Origin: Pseudomonas sp. A-RE-19
Lineage (GTDB): Bacteria; Pseudomonadota; Gammaproteobacteria; Pseudomonadales; Pseudomonadaceae
DNA: 64,000 nt
Assembly: GCF_019956555.1 (NCBI RefSeq)
Contig: NZ_JAHBDQ010000070.1
Span: forward strand, 124,001-188,000
Direction: 5' to 3'
A program made the translations under genes and the position numbers. Below the pieces are notes generated by a model. That model saw nothing but the letters and a program-made list of their open reading frames with translations, ran no database searches and was not told where the DNA came from. Shown here in pieces: positions 1 to 8,481 of this stretch. Every line of letters starts with the position of its first letter. The first letter of the stretch is position 1.

Positions 1-107
1 GGTTTTATCAACCAGTGCCCCGCGGCCTGGAGCTGAAGATCGGCGAAAAGCTTAACCATCTCGCGCAGCTTGATCGCCTGAGCCCCCGGCAGCGGAGAAA
101 ACCGTGA
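1..107 (+). CDS. rarA: RarA (MgsA) replication-associated recombination ATPase, C-terminal tail
   Basis: This is the last 34 codons of a gene that begins before the window; the reading frame starts at base 3 and stops with TGA at 105-107. The visible peptide (FYQPVPRGLELKIGEKL, then a short basic tail) matches the C-terminus of the RarA/MgsA AAA+ ATPase, which acts at stalled replication forks. The assignment rests on that short tail and on the usual Pseudomonas order rarA-crcB-serS. The stop codon overlaps the GTG start of crcB, so the two genes are probably translationally coupled. Confidence 0.75.
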   Translation, partial: FYQPVPRGLELKIGEKLNHLAQLDRLSPRQRRKP

Positions 108-478
108 TTCCCTTGATCGTTGCAGTTTCCGTCGGCGGTGTCGCCGGTACGCTGTTGCGCTTCGCGACGGCTAACTGGATCAGTACGAATTGGCCGCGGC
201 ACTTCTATACCGCGACGCTGGCCGTTAATATCGTGGGCTGTCTGCTGATCGGCGTTTTGTACGGCCTGTTTTTGATACGCCCGGAAGTACCGATCGAGGT
301 GCGCGCCGGGTTGATGGTCGGCTTCCTCGGGGGGCTGACGACTTTTTCATCCTTTTCACTGGATACGGTGCGCTTGCTGGAAAGCGGGCAAGTGCCGCTG
401 GCCCTGGGCTATGCGGCCATCAGCGTATTCGGCGGGCTGCTTGCGACGTGGGCTGGCCTGTCCTTGACCAAACTTTGA
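104..478 (+). CDS. crcB: Fluoride exporter CrcB/Fluc
   Basis: This 124-residue membrane protein has four hydrophobic segments and the Fluc-family signatures GGVAGTLLRF near the N-terminus and GGLTTFSSFSLD around residues 70-80. Fluc proteins work as antiparallel dimers in the inner membrane and let fluoride leave the cell. The start is GTG at 104, overlapping the rarA stop. serS begins 15 bp downstream, so rarA-crcB-serS-cysG look like one transcription unit. There is no room for a fluoride riboswitch directly upstream because the upstream gene overlaps. Confidence 0.93.
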   Translation: MIPLIVAVSVGGVAGTLLRFATANWISTNWPRHFYTATLAVNIVGCLLIGVLYGLFLIRPEVPIEVRAGLMVGFLGGLTTFSSFSLDTVRLLESGQVPLALGYAAISVFGGLLATWAGLSLTKL

Positions 479-493
479 TAACGAGAAACCGAC

Positions 494-1774
494 ATGCTCG
501 ATTCCAAACTGTTACGTAGCAACCTTCAGGACGTAGCGGACCGCCTGGCATCCCGTGGCTTTGCCCTGGATGTTGCGCGCATCGAAGCGCTGGAAGAACA
601 GCGCAAGACCGTCCAGACCCGCACCGAAGCATTGCAGGCTGAACGTAACGCGCGTTCCAAATCCATCGGTCAGGCCAAGCAGCGCGGCGAAGACATCGCG
701 CCATTGATGGCCGACGTCGAGCGTATGGCGGGCGAGTTGAGCGCGGGTAAAGTCGAATTGGACGCGATCCAGACCGAACTGGATTCGATCCTGCTGGGCA
801 TCCCGAACCTGCCGCACGAATCGGTGCCGGTCGGCGATGACGAAGAAGGCAACGTTGAAGTGCGCCGTTGGGGCACGCCGAAGGCTTTCGACTTCCCGGT
901 GCAGGACCACGTGGCCCTGGGCGAGAAGTTCGGCTGGCTGGACTTCGAAACCGCCGCCAAGCTGTCCGGCGCCCGTTTCGCCCTGCTGCGCGGCCCGATC
1001 GCCCGTCTGCACCGTGCGCTGGCGCAGTTCATGATCAACCTGCACATCAACGAACACGGTTACGAAGAGGCTTACACCCCTTACCTGGTGCAGGCGCCTG
1101 CGTTGCAGGGCACCGGTCAGCTGCCGAAATTCGAAGAAGACCTGTTCAAGATCAGCCGCGAAGGCGAAGCCGATCTGTACCTGATCCCAACGGCTGAAGT
1201 GTCGCTGACCAACATCGTCGCTGGCGAGATCGTCGATTCGAAACTGCTGCCGATCAAGTTCGTGGCACACACACCGTGCTTCCGCAGCGAGGCCGGTGCG
1301 TCGGGTCGCGACACTCGCGGCATGATCCGTCAGCACCAGTTCGACAAGGTCGAGATGGTCCAGATCGTTGAACCATCGACGTCGATGGAAGCGCTGGAAG
1401 GCCTGACTGCCAATGCCGAGAAAGTCCTGCAGCTGCTGGAGCTGCCATACCGCACCCTGGCGCTGTGCACCGGCGACATGGGTTTCAGCGCGGTCAAAAC
1501 GTACGATCTGGAAGTGTGGATTCCAAGCCAGGACAAGTACCGCGAGATTTCGTCGTGCTCCAACTGTGGCGACTTCCAGGCCCGCCGCATGCAAGCGCGT
1601 TTCCGCAACCCGGAAACCGGCAAGCCTGAGCTGGTTCACACCCTGAACGGTTCCGGCCTGGCGGTCGGTCGTACCCTGGTGGCGGTGCTCGAGAACTATC
1701 AGCAAGCCGACGGTTCGATCCGTGTGCCTGAGGTGCTCAAGCCGTACATGGGTGGCCTTGAGGTCATCGGCTAA
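494..1774 (+). CDS. serS: Seryl-tRNA synthetase
   Basis: This cytoplasmic class II aminoacyl-tRNA synthetase charges tRNA-Ser and tRNA-Sec-type acceptors with serine. At 426 residues it is the normal length. Residues 1-100 form the charged antiparallel coiled-coil arm that contacts the long variable arm of tRNA-Ser. Class II motif 2 is visible as FRSEAGASGRDTRGM, followed by HQFDKVE, and motif 3 as GSGLAVGRTLVAVLENYQ near the C-terminus. The gene is intact and highly conserved. The next gene, cysG, starts on the base after its stop codon. Confidence 0.98.
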   Translation: MLDSKLLRSNLQDVADRLASRGFALDVARIEALEEQRKTVQTRTEALQAERNARSKSIGQAKQRGEDIAPLMADVERMAGELSAGKVELDAIQTELDSILLGIPNLPHESVPVGDDEEGNVEVRRWGTPKAFDFPVQDHVALGEKFGWLDFETAAKLSGARFALLRGPIARLHRALAQFMINLHINEHGYEEAYTPYLVQAPALQGTGQLPKFEEDLFKISREGEADLYLIPTAEVSLTNIVAGEIVDSKLLPIKFVAHTPCFRSEAGASGRDTRGMIRQHQFDKVEMVQIVEPSTSMEALEGLTANAEKVLQLLELPYRTLALCTGDMGFSAVKTYDLEVWIPSQDKYREISSCSNCGDFQARRMQARFRNPETGKPELVHTLNGSGLAVGRTLVAVLENYQQADGSIRVPEVLKPYMGGLEVIG

Positions 1775-3169
1775 ATGGACTATCTGCCGCTGTTTCATAA
1801 CCTTCGCGGCAGTCGTGTATTGGTCGTCGGTGGGGGGGAGATTGCCTTGCGCAAATCCCGCCTGCTGGCCGAGGCCGGTGCGCTGCTGCGGGTGGTCGCG
1901 CCTGAAATCGAATCGCAACTGCGCGAACTGGTGGCCGGCAGCGGTGGTGAGTGCCTGTTGCGTGGCTACGCCGAAACGGACCTGGACGGTTGCGGGCTGA
2001 TCATCGCCGCCACTGACGACGAACCGCTGAACGCACAAGTCTCCGCCGATGCCCATCGGCGTTGCGTGCCGGTCAACGTGGTCGATGCGCCGGCCCTGTG
2101 CAGCGTGATCTTCCCGGCGATTGTCGACCGTTCTCCATTGATCATCGCGGTGTCCAGCGGCGGCGATGCACCGGTGCTGGCGCGGTTGATCCGCGCCAAG
2201 CTGGAAACCTGGATTCCGTCCACCTACGGTCAGCTGGCCGGTCTGGCGGCGCGTTTCCGCACTCAGGTCAAAGGCCTGTTTCCGGATGTGCAGCAGCGCC
2301 GGGCGTTCTGGGAGGATGTATTCCAGGGCCCGATTGCCGACCGGCAACTGGCCGGGCAGGGCACCGAAGCCGAGCGCTTGATGCTGGCGAAAATTGCGGG
2401 TGAAGCACCTGTCGCTACCGGCGAGGTTTATCTGGTGGGCGCCGGGCCGGGTGATCCCGACCTGTTGACCTTCCGCGCCTTGCGCCTGATGCAGCAAGCC
2501 GATGTGGTGTTGTATGACCGTCTGGTGGCGCCAGCGATTCTGGATTTGTGCCGTCGCGATGCCGAGCGGGTCTATGTCGGCAAACGCCGCGCCGATCACG
2601 CCGTGCCTCAGGAGCAGATCAACCAGCATCTGGTGGATCTGGCCAAGGCCGGCAAGCGCGTGGTGCGCTTGAAGGGCGGCGATCCGTTCATTTTCGGGCG
2701 CGGCGGTGAAGAGATCGAAGAGCTGGCGGCCCATGGCATCCCGTTCCAGGTCGTGCCGGGCATCACCGCCGCCAGCGGTTGCGCGGCGTATGCCGGGATT
2801 CCGCTGACTCACCGCGATTACGCGCAGTCGGTGCGCTTCGTCACCGGGCACCTCAAGGACGGTTCAACCGATTTGCCGTGGGCTGATCTGGTCGCGCCGG
2901 CGCAAACCCTGGTGTTTTACATGGGGCTGGTAGGCTTGCCGATCATCTGCGAGCAGTTGATCAAGCACGGTCGCGCGGCCGATACCCCGGCGGCGTTGAT
3001 TCAGCAGGGCACTACGGTCAATCAGCGGGTGTTTACCGGCACCCTGGCCGACCTTCCACGGCTGGTGGCGGAGCATGAAGTGCATGCGCCGACGCTGGTG
3101 ATTGTTGGGGAAGTGGTGCAACTGCGCGAGAAACTGGCTTGGTTTGAAGGGGCTCAGGCGCTGGTCTAG
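1775..3169 (+). CDS. cysG: Siroheme synthase CysG (trifunctional)
   Basis: This 464-residue fusion converts uroporphyrinogen III to siroheme, the cofactor of sulfite and nitrite reductases. The N-terminal half (about residues 1-210) has the NAD-binding pattern VVGGGEIALRKSRLL of the precorrin-2 dehydrogenase/ferrochelatase domain. The C-terminal half (about 215-460) is the SAM-dependent uroporphyrinogen methyltransferase with VYLVGAGPGDPDLLT and RLKGGDPFIFGRGGEE. The ATG lies immediately after the serS TAA. The gene is followed by a REP pair that probably marks the end of the unit. A siroheme gene beside the tus sulfur-relay operon is the common Pseudomonas arrangement. Confidence 0.97.
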   Translation: MDYLPLFHNLRGSRVLVVGGGEIALRKSRLLAEAGALLRVVAPEIESQLRELVAGSGGECLLRGYAETDLDGCGLIIAATDDEPLNAQVSADAHRRCVPVNVVDAPALCSVIFPAIVDRSPLIIAVSSGGDAPVLARLIRAKLETWIPSTYGQLAGLAARFRTQVKGLFPDVQQRRAFWEDVFQGPIADRQLAGQGTEAERLMLAKIAGEAPVATGEVYLVGAGPGDPDLLTFRALRLMQQADVVLYDRLVAPAILDLCRRDAERVYVGKRRADHAVPQEQINQHLVDLAKAGKRVVRLKGGDPFIFGRGGEEIEELAAHGIPFQVVPGITAASGCAAYAGIPLTHRDYAQSVRFVTGHLKDGSTDLPWADLVAPAQTLVFYMGLVGLPIICEQLIKHGRAADTPAALIQQGTTVNQRVFTGTLADLPRLVAEHEVHAPTLVIVGEVVQLREKLAWFEGAQALV

Positions 3170-3181
3170 AGACCGAGTCGC

Positions 3182-3264
3182 CCCCATCGCGAGCAGGCTC
3201 GCTCCCACAGGGGATTTGTGAACGACGCAAATCCAATGTGGGAGCGAGCCTGCTCGCGATGGGG
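3182..3264. repeat. REP inverted pair 1
   Basis: Two 28-bp arms (3182-3209 and 3237-3264) are perfect inverted copies with the core GCGAGCAGGCTCGCTCCCAC, separated by 27 bp. This is the classic Pseudomonas REP doublet (REPIN form). It lies between the convergent ends of cysG and yqjG and could fold into a long hairpin in RNA. Confidence 0.93.
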
Positions 3265-3290
3265 CCCTCAACATCAATACAGAATTACGA

Positions 3291-4298
3291 TCATTCCTGG
3301 TTGTTGCGCCAAACCCCTTTCCCCTTCAACCGCGCCCGATCATGAGCCGCAGTGAAGTCCTGCGCCGGCCCTTTAGGCACGATTCCGGTCGGATTGATCG
3401 TTTTGTGGCTGCCGTAGTAGTGGTTCTTGATGTGCTCAAAACTCACCGTCTCGGCAATCCCCTGCCACTGATAAATCTCCCGTAGCCAGTTCGACAGATT
3501 CGGATAATCGGCAATCCGCCGCAGGTTGCATTTGAAGTGGCCGAAATACACCGCATCGAAGCGAATCATCGTAGTGAACAGCCGAATATCCGCTTCCGTC
3601 AGGTATTCGCCCGTCAGATAACGATTTGCCCCCAGCAACTGCTCCAGCCGATCCAGCTCGCCAAACAACTCATCGAACGCTTCTTCGTAAGCCTGCTGCG
3701 ACGTGGCAAACCCGGCGCGATAGACGCCATTATTCACCGCTGGATAAATCCGCTCGTTTAATGCATCGATCTCGGCCCGCAATGGCGCCGGGTAGAAGTC
3801 CAGGTCATTGCCGGTCAGGTCATCAAATGCGCTGTTGAACATGCGGATGATTTCCGCCGACTCATTGTTGACGATGCGATTCGTCTGCTTGTCCCAGAGC
3901 ACCGGAACGGTGACGCGGCCGGTGTAGTCGGCGGTATCGGTGGTGTAGCGCTGATGGAGAAAATTGAAGTGATCGAGCTTGTCGCCGGTCGAGCCCAGAT
4001 TTTTATCAAAGGTCCAGCCGTTTTCCAGCATCAACCAACTGACCACCGACACATCGATCAGGTTTTCCAAGCCCTTGAGCTTGCGCAGGATCAACGTGCG
4101 ATGGGCCCACGGGCAGGCGAGGGAGACGTAGAGATGATAGCGACCGGCCTCGGCGGCAAAACCACCGACGCCGGTCGGGCCTGGCTTGCCGTCGGCGGTC
4201 AGCCAGTTGCGACGTTGTGCCTGTTCACGCTGGAACGTGCCGTCCTTGCTGCTTTCGTACCATTGATCCTGCCAGCGACCTTCGACTAACAAACCCAT
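3291..4298 (-). CDS. yqjG: Glutathionyl-hydroquinone reductase (Xi-class GST)
   Basis: This 335-residue protein belongs to the YqjG/ECM4/PcpF family, which removes glutathione from glutathionyl-hydroquinones. The catalytic cysteine motif CPWAHRTLILRKL lies near residue 62, followed by a thioredoxin-fold strand and an all-helical C-terminal GST domain (about 170-320). The ATG at 4298 is preceded by GAGGAG at a good distance, so I prefer it over an in-frame TTG two codons upstream. It is on the same strand as the tus-ybiB operon but about 90 bp away, so it may have its own promoter. Confidence 0.93.
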   Translation of the reverse strand: MGLLVEGRWQDQWYESSKDGTFQREQAQRRNWLTADGKPGPTGVGGFAAEAGRYHLYVSLACPWAHRTLILRKLKGLENLIDVSVVSWLMLENGWTFDKNLGSTGDKLDHFNFLHQRYTTDTADYTGRVTVPVLWDKQTNRIVNNESAEIIRMFNSAFDDLTGNDLDFYPAPLRAEIDALNERIYPAVNNGVYRAGFATSQQAYEEAFDELFGELDRLEQLLGANRYLTGEYLTEADIRLFTTMIRFDAVYFGHFKCNLRRIADYPNLSNWLREIYQWQGIAETVSFEHIKNHYYGSHKTINPTGIVPKGPAQDFTAAHDRARLKGKGVWRNNQE

Positions 4299-4389
4299 GT
4301 TCAAAACTCCTCAAACCGATAAGCGTTGGAGAGGAGTTTATGCGCATAGGTTCGAACAAAAAGCGCAAAGGTTGGGCGTTTATGATCGG

Positions 4390-5391
4390 TTAAATCGATC
4401 TGTCCCGGGCATCCCAGTACTGCTGGGCGGTTTCGAACGCTTGCTCGCGGGGCTGGCCGAGGCCGCGCAAGGCCAGGGCCATGGTCGAGATCAACGCCAT
4501 TTGCGGGTAGCTGTCGACCACGTCCCCACGCCACACCGCTTTCAAATGCTCGGGATCCAGGCTCGCTGGTTTGACGTGGCGCTGGGTCGACAGCTGCGGC
4601 CATTCTTCATCCCAGCTTTCGCCGCCGGTGGTGCCATACAGGTGACTGTCGGCGTCCGGGTTGATTTCGATTTCACCGCCGTCGCCCTTGATGACGATGG
4701 CGGTGTCGCCCAGCAAACCGCTGGCATCGCGATGCACGGCCTGATAGCCGGGGTGGAAAATGCTTTGCAGACCGCAGCGAGCGCCCAGCGGATTAAGAAT
4801 CCGCGCCAGGGAATGGATCGGCGAGCGCAGGCCCAAGGTGTTGCGCAGGTCGATCATCCGCTGAAGTTGCGGGGCCCAATCCACCAATGGCATGAACGCC
4901 AGACCGCCCCGGTCCAGCGCCGTGCCGACCTGTTGCCAGTTGCGGCACAGTGGAATGTTCAGCGTCTGGAGCAGTTGTTCGCTGTACAGCCGACCGGCCG
5001 TGTGCGCGCCGCCGCCATGCATGAAGATGCGCACGCCGTTCTGCGCCAGGCACTTGGCCGCCAGCAGATACCACGGCAAATGACGCTTCTTGCCCGCGTA
5101 AGTCGGCCAGTCCAGATCGACCGCCAGCGCCGGTGGATTCAGGCGTTCACGCAAGGCTTCGGTGAACCCGGCCATTTCCTCGGCGCTTTCTTCCTTGTGC
5201 CGTAACAGCATCAGGAATGCACCGAGCTGGGTGTCCTCGACCTTTTCATCGAGCACCATGCCCATGGCTTCGCGGGCCTCTTCGCGGGTCAGGTCGCGGG
5301 CGCCGCGTTTGCCTTTGCCAAGAATCCGCACGAACTGGGCGAACGGGTGCTCGGCGGGCGTTTCGAGGGTCAGTGCTGGATAGTCGGTCAT
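4390..5391 (-). CDS. ybiB: YbiB/TrpD2-family nucleic-acid-binding protein
   Basis: This 333-residue protein resembles anthranilate phosphoribosyltransferase in fold: an N-terminal helical domain starting FVRILGKGKRGARDLT and a C-terminal Rossmann-like domain with a HGGGAHT loop. Known TrpD2/YbiB proteins bind nucleic acid rather than make tryptophan, so annotation as glycosyl transferase would be misleading. The ATG at 5391 overlaps the tusE stop in an ATGA arrangement, which indicates translational coupling and makes this start better than an in-frame TTG two codons earlier. Confidence 0.88.
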   Translation of the reverse strand: MTDYPALTLETPAEHPFAQFVRILGKGKRGARDLTREEAREAMGMVLDEKVEDTQLGAFLMLLRHKEESAEEMAGFTEALRERLNPPALAVDLDWPTYAGKKRHLPWYLLAAKCLAQNGVRIFMHGGGAHTAGRLYSEQLLQTLNIPLCRNWQQVGTALDRGGLAFMPLVDWAPQLQRMIDLRNTLGLRSPIHSLARILNPLGARCGLQSIFHPGYQAVHRDASGLLGDTAIVIKGDGGEIEINPDADSHLYGTTGGESWDEEWPQLSTQRHVKPASLDPEHLKAVWRGDVVDSYPQMALISTMALALRGLGQPREQAFETAQQYWDARDRSI

Positions 5392-5723
5392 AAGCAATTC
5401 GTCGGTTTGGGCAGGCCCGCCAGTTTCGCGGCGAGTTTGGCAGGGGTGCCTTTGAACAGTCGGTTCAGGTGCAGGCTGTTGCCCTTGTCGGGGCCGAGTT
5501 TCAATGCGGTGTACTTGATCAGCGGGCGGGTCGCCGGGGACAGCTGGAACTCGTCGTAGAAGCTGCGCAGCAGTTCGAGGATTTCCCAGTGTTCGGCGCT
5601 CAGCTCGATGTCTTCGGCGGCAGCGAGGGCGACGGCCACCTCGGCAGACCAGTCGCTCAGTTCGACCAGGAAACCGTCCTTGTCCAGTTCAATGGCGCGG
5701 GCGCCGACCGTCAGGGATTTCAT
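5388..5723 (-). CDS. tusE: Sulfur relay protein TusE
   Basis: This 111-residue protein is the DsrC-like TusE, which takes persulfide sulfur from TusBCD and passes it to MnmA for 2-thiolation of tRNA wobble uridine. The family mark, a catalytic cysteine as the penultimate residue, is present in the ending PTNCL. The ATG at 5723 overlaps the tusB stop by four bases, and the tusE stop overlaps ybiB. A longer in-frame extension to 5957 exists but runs antisense-like through tusB and is not needed. Confidence 0.93.
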   Translation of the reverse strand: MKSLTVGARAIELDKDGFLVELSDWSAEVAVALAAAEDIELSAEHWEILELLRSFYDEFQLSPATRPLIKYTALKLGPDKGNSLHLNRLFKGTPAKLAAKLAGLPKPTNCL

Positions 5724-6013
5724 AGCCAACTGTTGACCTTGTCGTAGTGAATCGACAGCTCGACGAAGGCCGGGTAATCGATAGCCTTGGCCCAGTCCGG
5801 GACTGCCAGCGCCCGTGCTTGAGTATCTTCGGCCAGTACGAACAGTTTCAGGCTGCGAGCATGCAGCGCGCTGAACGGCGCAGTGCCTGGCTGCAAGGCA
5901 TAGGCCGCGTCGCCGCTCAGCAACAGCGCATCGTCGGGGCCGATCACGCGCAGGCAACTGCTCAGGCGGTCGTCGCCGAAAGGGGAATGAGACAACACAT
6001 GCAAAGTCGACAT
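5720..6013 (-). CDS. tusB: Sulfurtransferase complex subunit TusB
   Basis: This 97-residue DsrH-like protein is the third subunit of the TusBCD complex that relays sulfur for tRNA 2-thiouridine synthesis. It starts MSTLHVLSHSPFGDDRL, which is typical of the family. Its start overlaps the tusC stop by one base and its stop overlaps tusE, so the operon is tightly packed. It is small and weakly conserved, but the context makes the assignment firm. Confidence 0.92.
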   Translation of the reverse strand: MSTLHVLSHSPFGDDRLSSCLRVIGPDDALLLSGDAAYALQPGTAPFSALHARSLKLFVLAEDTQARALAVPDWAKAIDYPAFVELSIHYDKVNSWL

Positions 6014-6375
6014 CAGAGGGTGATCACCTGGTCGTAACGGTCAATAAGGGCGGTGATTTCCTGGGCGGCCAGCACCTGGGCTTCTTCAAGCGACAGAGCT
6101 TTAGGGTCCAGACCACGGGCAGCAACGCTTTCACCGCACACGAACAGGTCTTCGACACCAAATATCGGCAAGGCTTGCAGGTTGGCGCTCAGGTCTTTCT
6201 GTTGCAACGCCTTGGCGTCCTGTTTCGCCGCGAGCTGGAACACGCCGTCATCGAGAAACAGCAGGCCGATCGGCAGATCGAAGGCGCCACCGGCCAGCAC
6301 GATGTCCAGTGCTTCCCGCGCATTAGGCCCCGACCACGGCGCCTGACGGCTGATTATCAGCAAGGATTTAGCCAT
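6013..6375 (-). CDS. tusC: Sulfurtransferase complex subunit TusC
   Basis: This 120-residue DsrF-like subunit of TusBCD begins MAKSLLIISRQAPWSGPNAR. I chose the ATG at 6375 because it sits one base beyond the tusD stop and gives the family's normal N-terminus; a start five codons further upstream would overlap tusD. It forms the cytoplasmic sulfur-relay hexamer with TusB and TusD. Confidence 0.93.
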   Translation of the reverse strand: MAKSLLIISRQAPWSGPNAREALDIVLAGGAFDLPIGLLFLDDGVFQLAAKQDAKALQQKDLSANLQALPIFGVEDLFVCGESVAARGLDPKALSLEEAQVLAAQEITALIDRYDQVITL

Positions 6376-6376
6376 C

Positions 6377-6769
6377 TCACACGCCTCCAAAACAGATCAA
6401 GCGGTCAGCGTCCTGTACCGCGTCATGCAGTTGACCAAGGCCGGACAATTCCCACGGCGCGCCCACCGCAACGGCTTCACGCTGATAGCGCTGGGCTTCT
6501 TCTTCGTTCAACACCCCACGGCGCAGGGCCGCGGCGATGCAGACCACGCCATCGAGCTGATGCTCGGTGACAAAGTTGCGCCACTGTTTGGGCATGTCCT
6601 GCTCATCCTGAGGCGTGACCACGCTGCCGGACGCGTTGTAAACGCCATCCTGATAGAAAAACAGCCGGACAATCTCATGCCCGCCGGCCAGCGCGGCCTG
6701 GGCGAACAGCAAGGCACGGCGCGAGGAGGGCGCATGGGCGGCGGAAAACAGCGCAATGGCGAATTTCAT
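6377..6769 (-). CDS. tusD: Sulfurtransferase complex subunit TusD
   Basis: This 130-residue DsrE-like subunit carries the sulfur-accepting cysteine of the TusBCD complex, here in DGVVCIAAALRRG near residue 78. The N-terminus MKFAIALFSAAHAPSSRRAL is the family form, so I use ATG 6769 rather than an upstream in-frame codon at 6799. This is the first gene of tusD-tusC-tusB-tusE-ybiB; its promoter should lie between 6770 and the REP pair at 6855. Confidence 0.94.
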   Translation of the reverse strand: MKFAIALFSAAHAPSSRRALLFAQAALAGGHEIVRLFFYQDGVYNASGSVVTPQDEQDMPKQWRNFVTEHQLDGVVCIAAALRRGVLNEEEAQRYQREAVAVGAPWELSGLGQLHDAVQDADRLICFGGV

Positions 6770-6854
6770 GACGGGCTCGATCAGCAAAACTGCGGCCATG
6801 ATAAAGCTTTATCGGCGAGGCGGCGAAGGGCGTTTACTCATAGACCGAGTCGCT

Positions 6855-6952
6855 GCCATCGCGAGCAGGCTCGCTCCCACAAGGGATTTGTGTCGTACAC
6901 AATATTGAAATCCACCACAGCCCCCTGTGGGAGCGAGCCTGCTCGCGATAGC
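6855..6952. repeat. REP inverted pair 2
   Basis: Two arms (about 6855-6881 and 6926-6952) are inverted copies of the same REP sequence as at 3182-3264, with one mismatch near the outer end. The 44-bp spacer is longer than in the first pair. It lies between the divergently spaced tus operon start and the DUF1275 gene end. Confidence 0.9.
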
Positions 6953-6992
6953 GGAGTGTCAGGCAACATCAATGTTGAATGTGATAACCCGA

Positions 6993-7697
6993 TCAGCGCG
7001 GCATATAACCCAACTGCCAACGCCGCGGAATCTTCAACGACAGCACCCCCAGCGCCCCGGCCAGCAGGCCGCTGACAAACAGCGCCCTGAGCCCCAGATG
7101 ATGTTCCAGCAGCGCCCCGATCACCGCGCCGGCAAACATCCCGGTCCACGGGATCAATTGCACCCGCCAGCCGTTGCGCCGCTCGCCCAGCATCCAGCGT
7201 CCCAGCCCACGGCCGAACCGCGACAGCGCGCCGGTGACGTAGGTCAGGCCGACCGGCAGACCGTTCACTTCTTCCACGGCAGCATTGAGCATGCCCATGG
7301 CAATGATCGTCGCCAGCAGCGCCGGCAGTTGCAGGTCATAGGGCCAGGCCGCAGCGCCGCACAGCAACGTGGCGATGCACAGCATCAATGGCAGCGCCCG
7401 TCGGCCACCGAACCGGCTGACAACAATGCCCAAGGCATTGCCGATGACGAACGTGGCCACGAGAATCAGCAGACGCAACGTCAGCCCGAGATCGCCATCG
7501 CTGATCGCTACGGCAAGGCGGGTGGTGTTGCCGCTCATGAAGGACACGAAGTCGCCGCTGGCCATGAAGCCGATGGCATCGGTCATGCCGGCGAGCACCG
7601 ACAAACCGGCGACCAGCGACAGGCCGATGCGTCCGCGCCATTTATGAGTATGCAGATGGCCCGGCGTGGCCCGGGTGCTTGAAGGAGAAGGCAGCAT
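6993..7697 (-). CDS. YoaK/DUF1275-family membrane protein
   Basis: This 234-residue protein has about six hydrophobic helices and the DUF1275 features LSVLAGMTDAIGFMASGDFVSFMSGNTTR-like in its first third (the conserved D-A-I-G and SGNTT elements at about residues 39-58). The family's function is not established, although it is widespread as an inner-membrane protein. It is the last gene of a likely three-gene minus-strand operon with the DUF6388 gene (28 bp upstream) and a small HTH gene. Confidence 0.85.
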   Translation of the reverse strand: MLPSPSSTRATPGHLHTHKWRGRIGLSLVAGLSVLAGMTDAIGFMASGDFVSFMSGNTTRLAVAISDGDLGLTLRLLILVATFVIGNALGIVVSRFGGRRALPLMLCIATLLCGAAAWPYDLQLPALLATIIAMGMLNAAVEEVNGLPVGLTYVTGALSRFGRGLGRWMLGERRNGWRVQLIPWTGMFAGAVIGALLEHHLGLRALFVSGLLAGALGVLSLKIPRRWQLGYMPR

Positions 7698-7725
7698 TGA
7701 AGAGGACTTCCTTGAGCAGCGATGA

Positions 7726-8055
7726 TTACTTGGCTAACCCATATAACTCGCAATACTCCAGCCAGTCCATGCCCGCCATCTCCGCGACTTCCTTGTGCAC
7801 CTCCATGCGTTGAGCCTGGTAATCCTCAGGCGTGGCGGCGGTCAATTGCAACGTCAGCTCCCAGGCAAACAAGCCCAGACGCTCGGCCTCGGCTTCGAAC
7901 GCTTCATGCAAACGCTCGTCGCGGTACTGCTCGGCTGTCTCACCCTTGGCCTGGGCCAACAGCGGATTGAGGTTATCCAGTTCGATACGCAGCTCAGGAC
8001 GCTCGTCGAGAAACTTCCTCAGCGCCTGCTCGTGTTGCTGTTCGGTTGCCGCCAT
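7726..8055 (-). CDS. DUF6388-type small cytoplasmic protein
   Basis: This 109-residue acidic, mostly helical protein has no signal peptide or membrane segment. I recognise the pattern (LDNLNPLLAQAKGETAEQYR, and MDWLEYCELYGL near the end) as the Pseudomonas family labelled DUF6388, whose function is unknown. I take ATG 8055 because a purine-rich AGGAGT precedes it closely. It is 28 bp upstream of the DUF1275 gene and 15 bp downstream of the HTH gene. Confidence 0.72.
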   Translation of the reverse strand: MAATEQQHEQALRKFLDERPELRIELDNLNPLLAQAKGETAEQYRDERLHEAFEAEAERLGLFAWELTLQLTAATPEDYQAQRMEVHKEVAEMAGMDWLEYCELYGLAK

Positions 8056-8070
8056 GGTCACTCCTTGAGA

Positions 8071-8319
8071 TTACGAAGACTGCTTTTTACTCGCCTTGGC
8101 GGCCGCGGCCAGACACTCCAGAGCAAATTGCTCGGGGTAGGTCATCTGGATCGGCGTGGTTTCGCCTTTGACGGTTCTTTCGCCGTCGAGAATGTAACGG
8201 ATCCGCTTGTCGGTGACGCCAATTCGCTTGGCGATCCAGGAAGGCGTCTGACCGATCTGGCTGATCAGCTTGTCGGCGTATTCAGCGGTCGGTTTGTAGT
8301 ATTCGGCGTTGGGTGTCAT
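8071..8319 (-). CDS. Small helix-turn-helix protein
   Basis: This 82-residue protein has a helix-turn-helix-like stretch, GQTPSWIAKRIGVTDKRIRY, in its middle, then a conserved-looking TTPIQMTYPEQFALE segment. The HTH resembles short Cro/XRE-type DNA-binding units that recognise one face of DNA. ATG 8319 is preceded by a GGAAAGG-like site, and in-frame upstream extension runs into low-complexity sequence. As the promoter-proximal gene of a three-gene operon it may regulate that operon, which is an inference only. Confidence 0.7.
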   Translation of the reverse strand: MTPNAEYYKPTAEYADKLISQIGQTPSWIAKRIGVTDKRIRYILDGERTVKGETTPIQMTYPEQFALECLAAAAKASKKQSS

Positions 8320-8481
8320 GACCTTTCCAGAAAAATGGGCCCGGAAAAATGGGCGATGCGGCGTTAATGGCGCGACAGGGTGCGCGAATCGTTGCGCGGT
8401 GTCGCGGTATAAATGAAGTAAAGCAGAACGATACGCCGCGCCACGGTGATACAGTCCGCTTTTTCCTGATGAGCGAACGCA

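Noticed and set aside
1..103. Fluoride riboswitch before crcB
   Set aside because: The upstream gene reads into the crcB start, leaving no untranslated leader.
512..2851. Minus-strand open frame of 779 codons
   Set aside because: It lies fully opposite serS and cysG, which match known families throughout; it is a shadow of GC-rich codon use.
4297..5205. Plus-strand open frame of 302 codons
   Set aside because: It is opposite ybiB, which is in a tightly overlapping operon; no recognisable domains.
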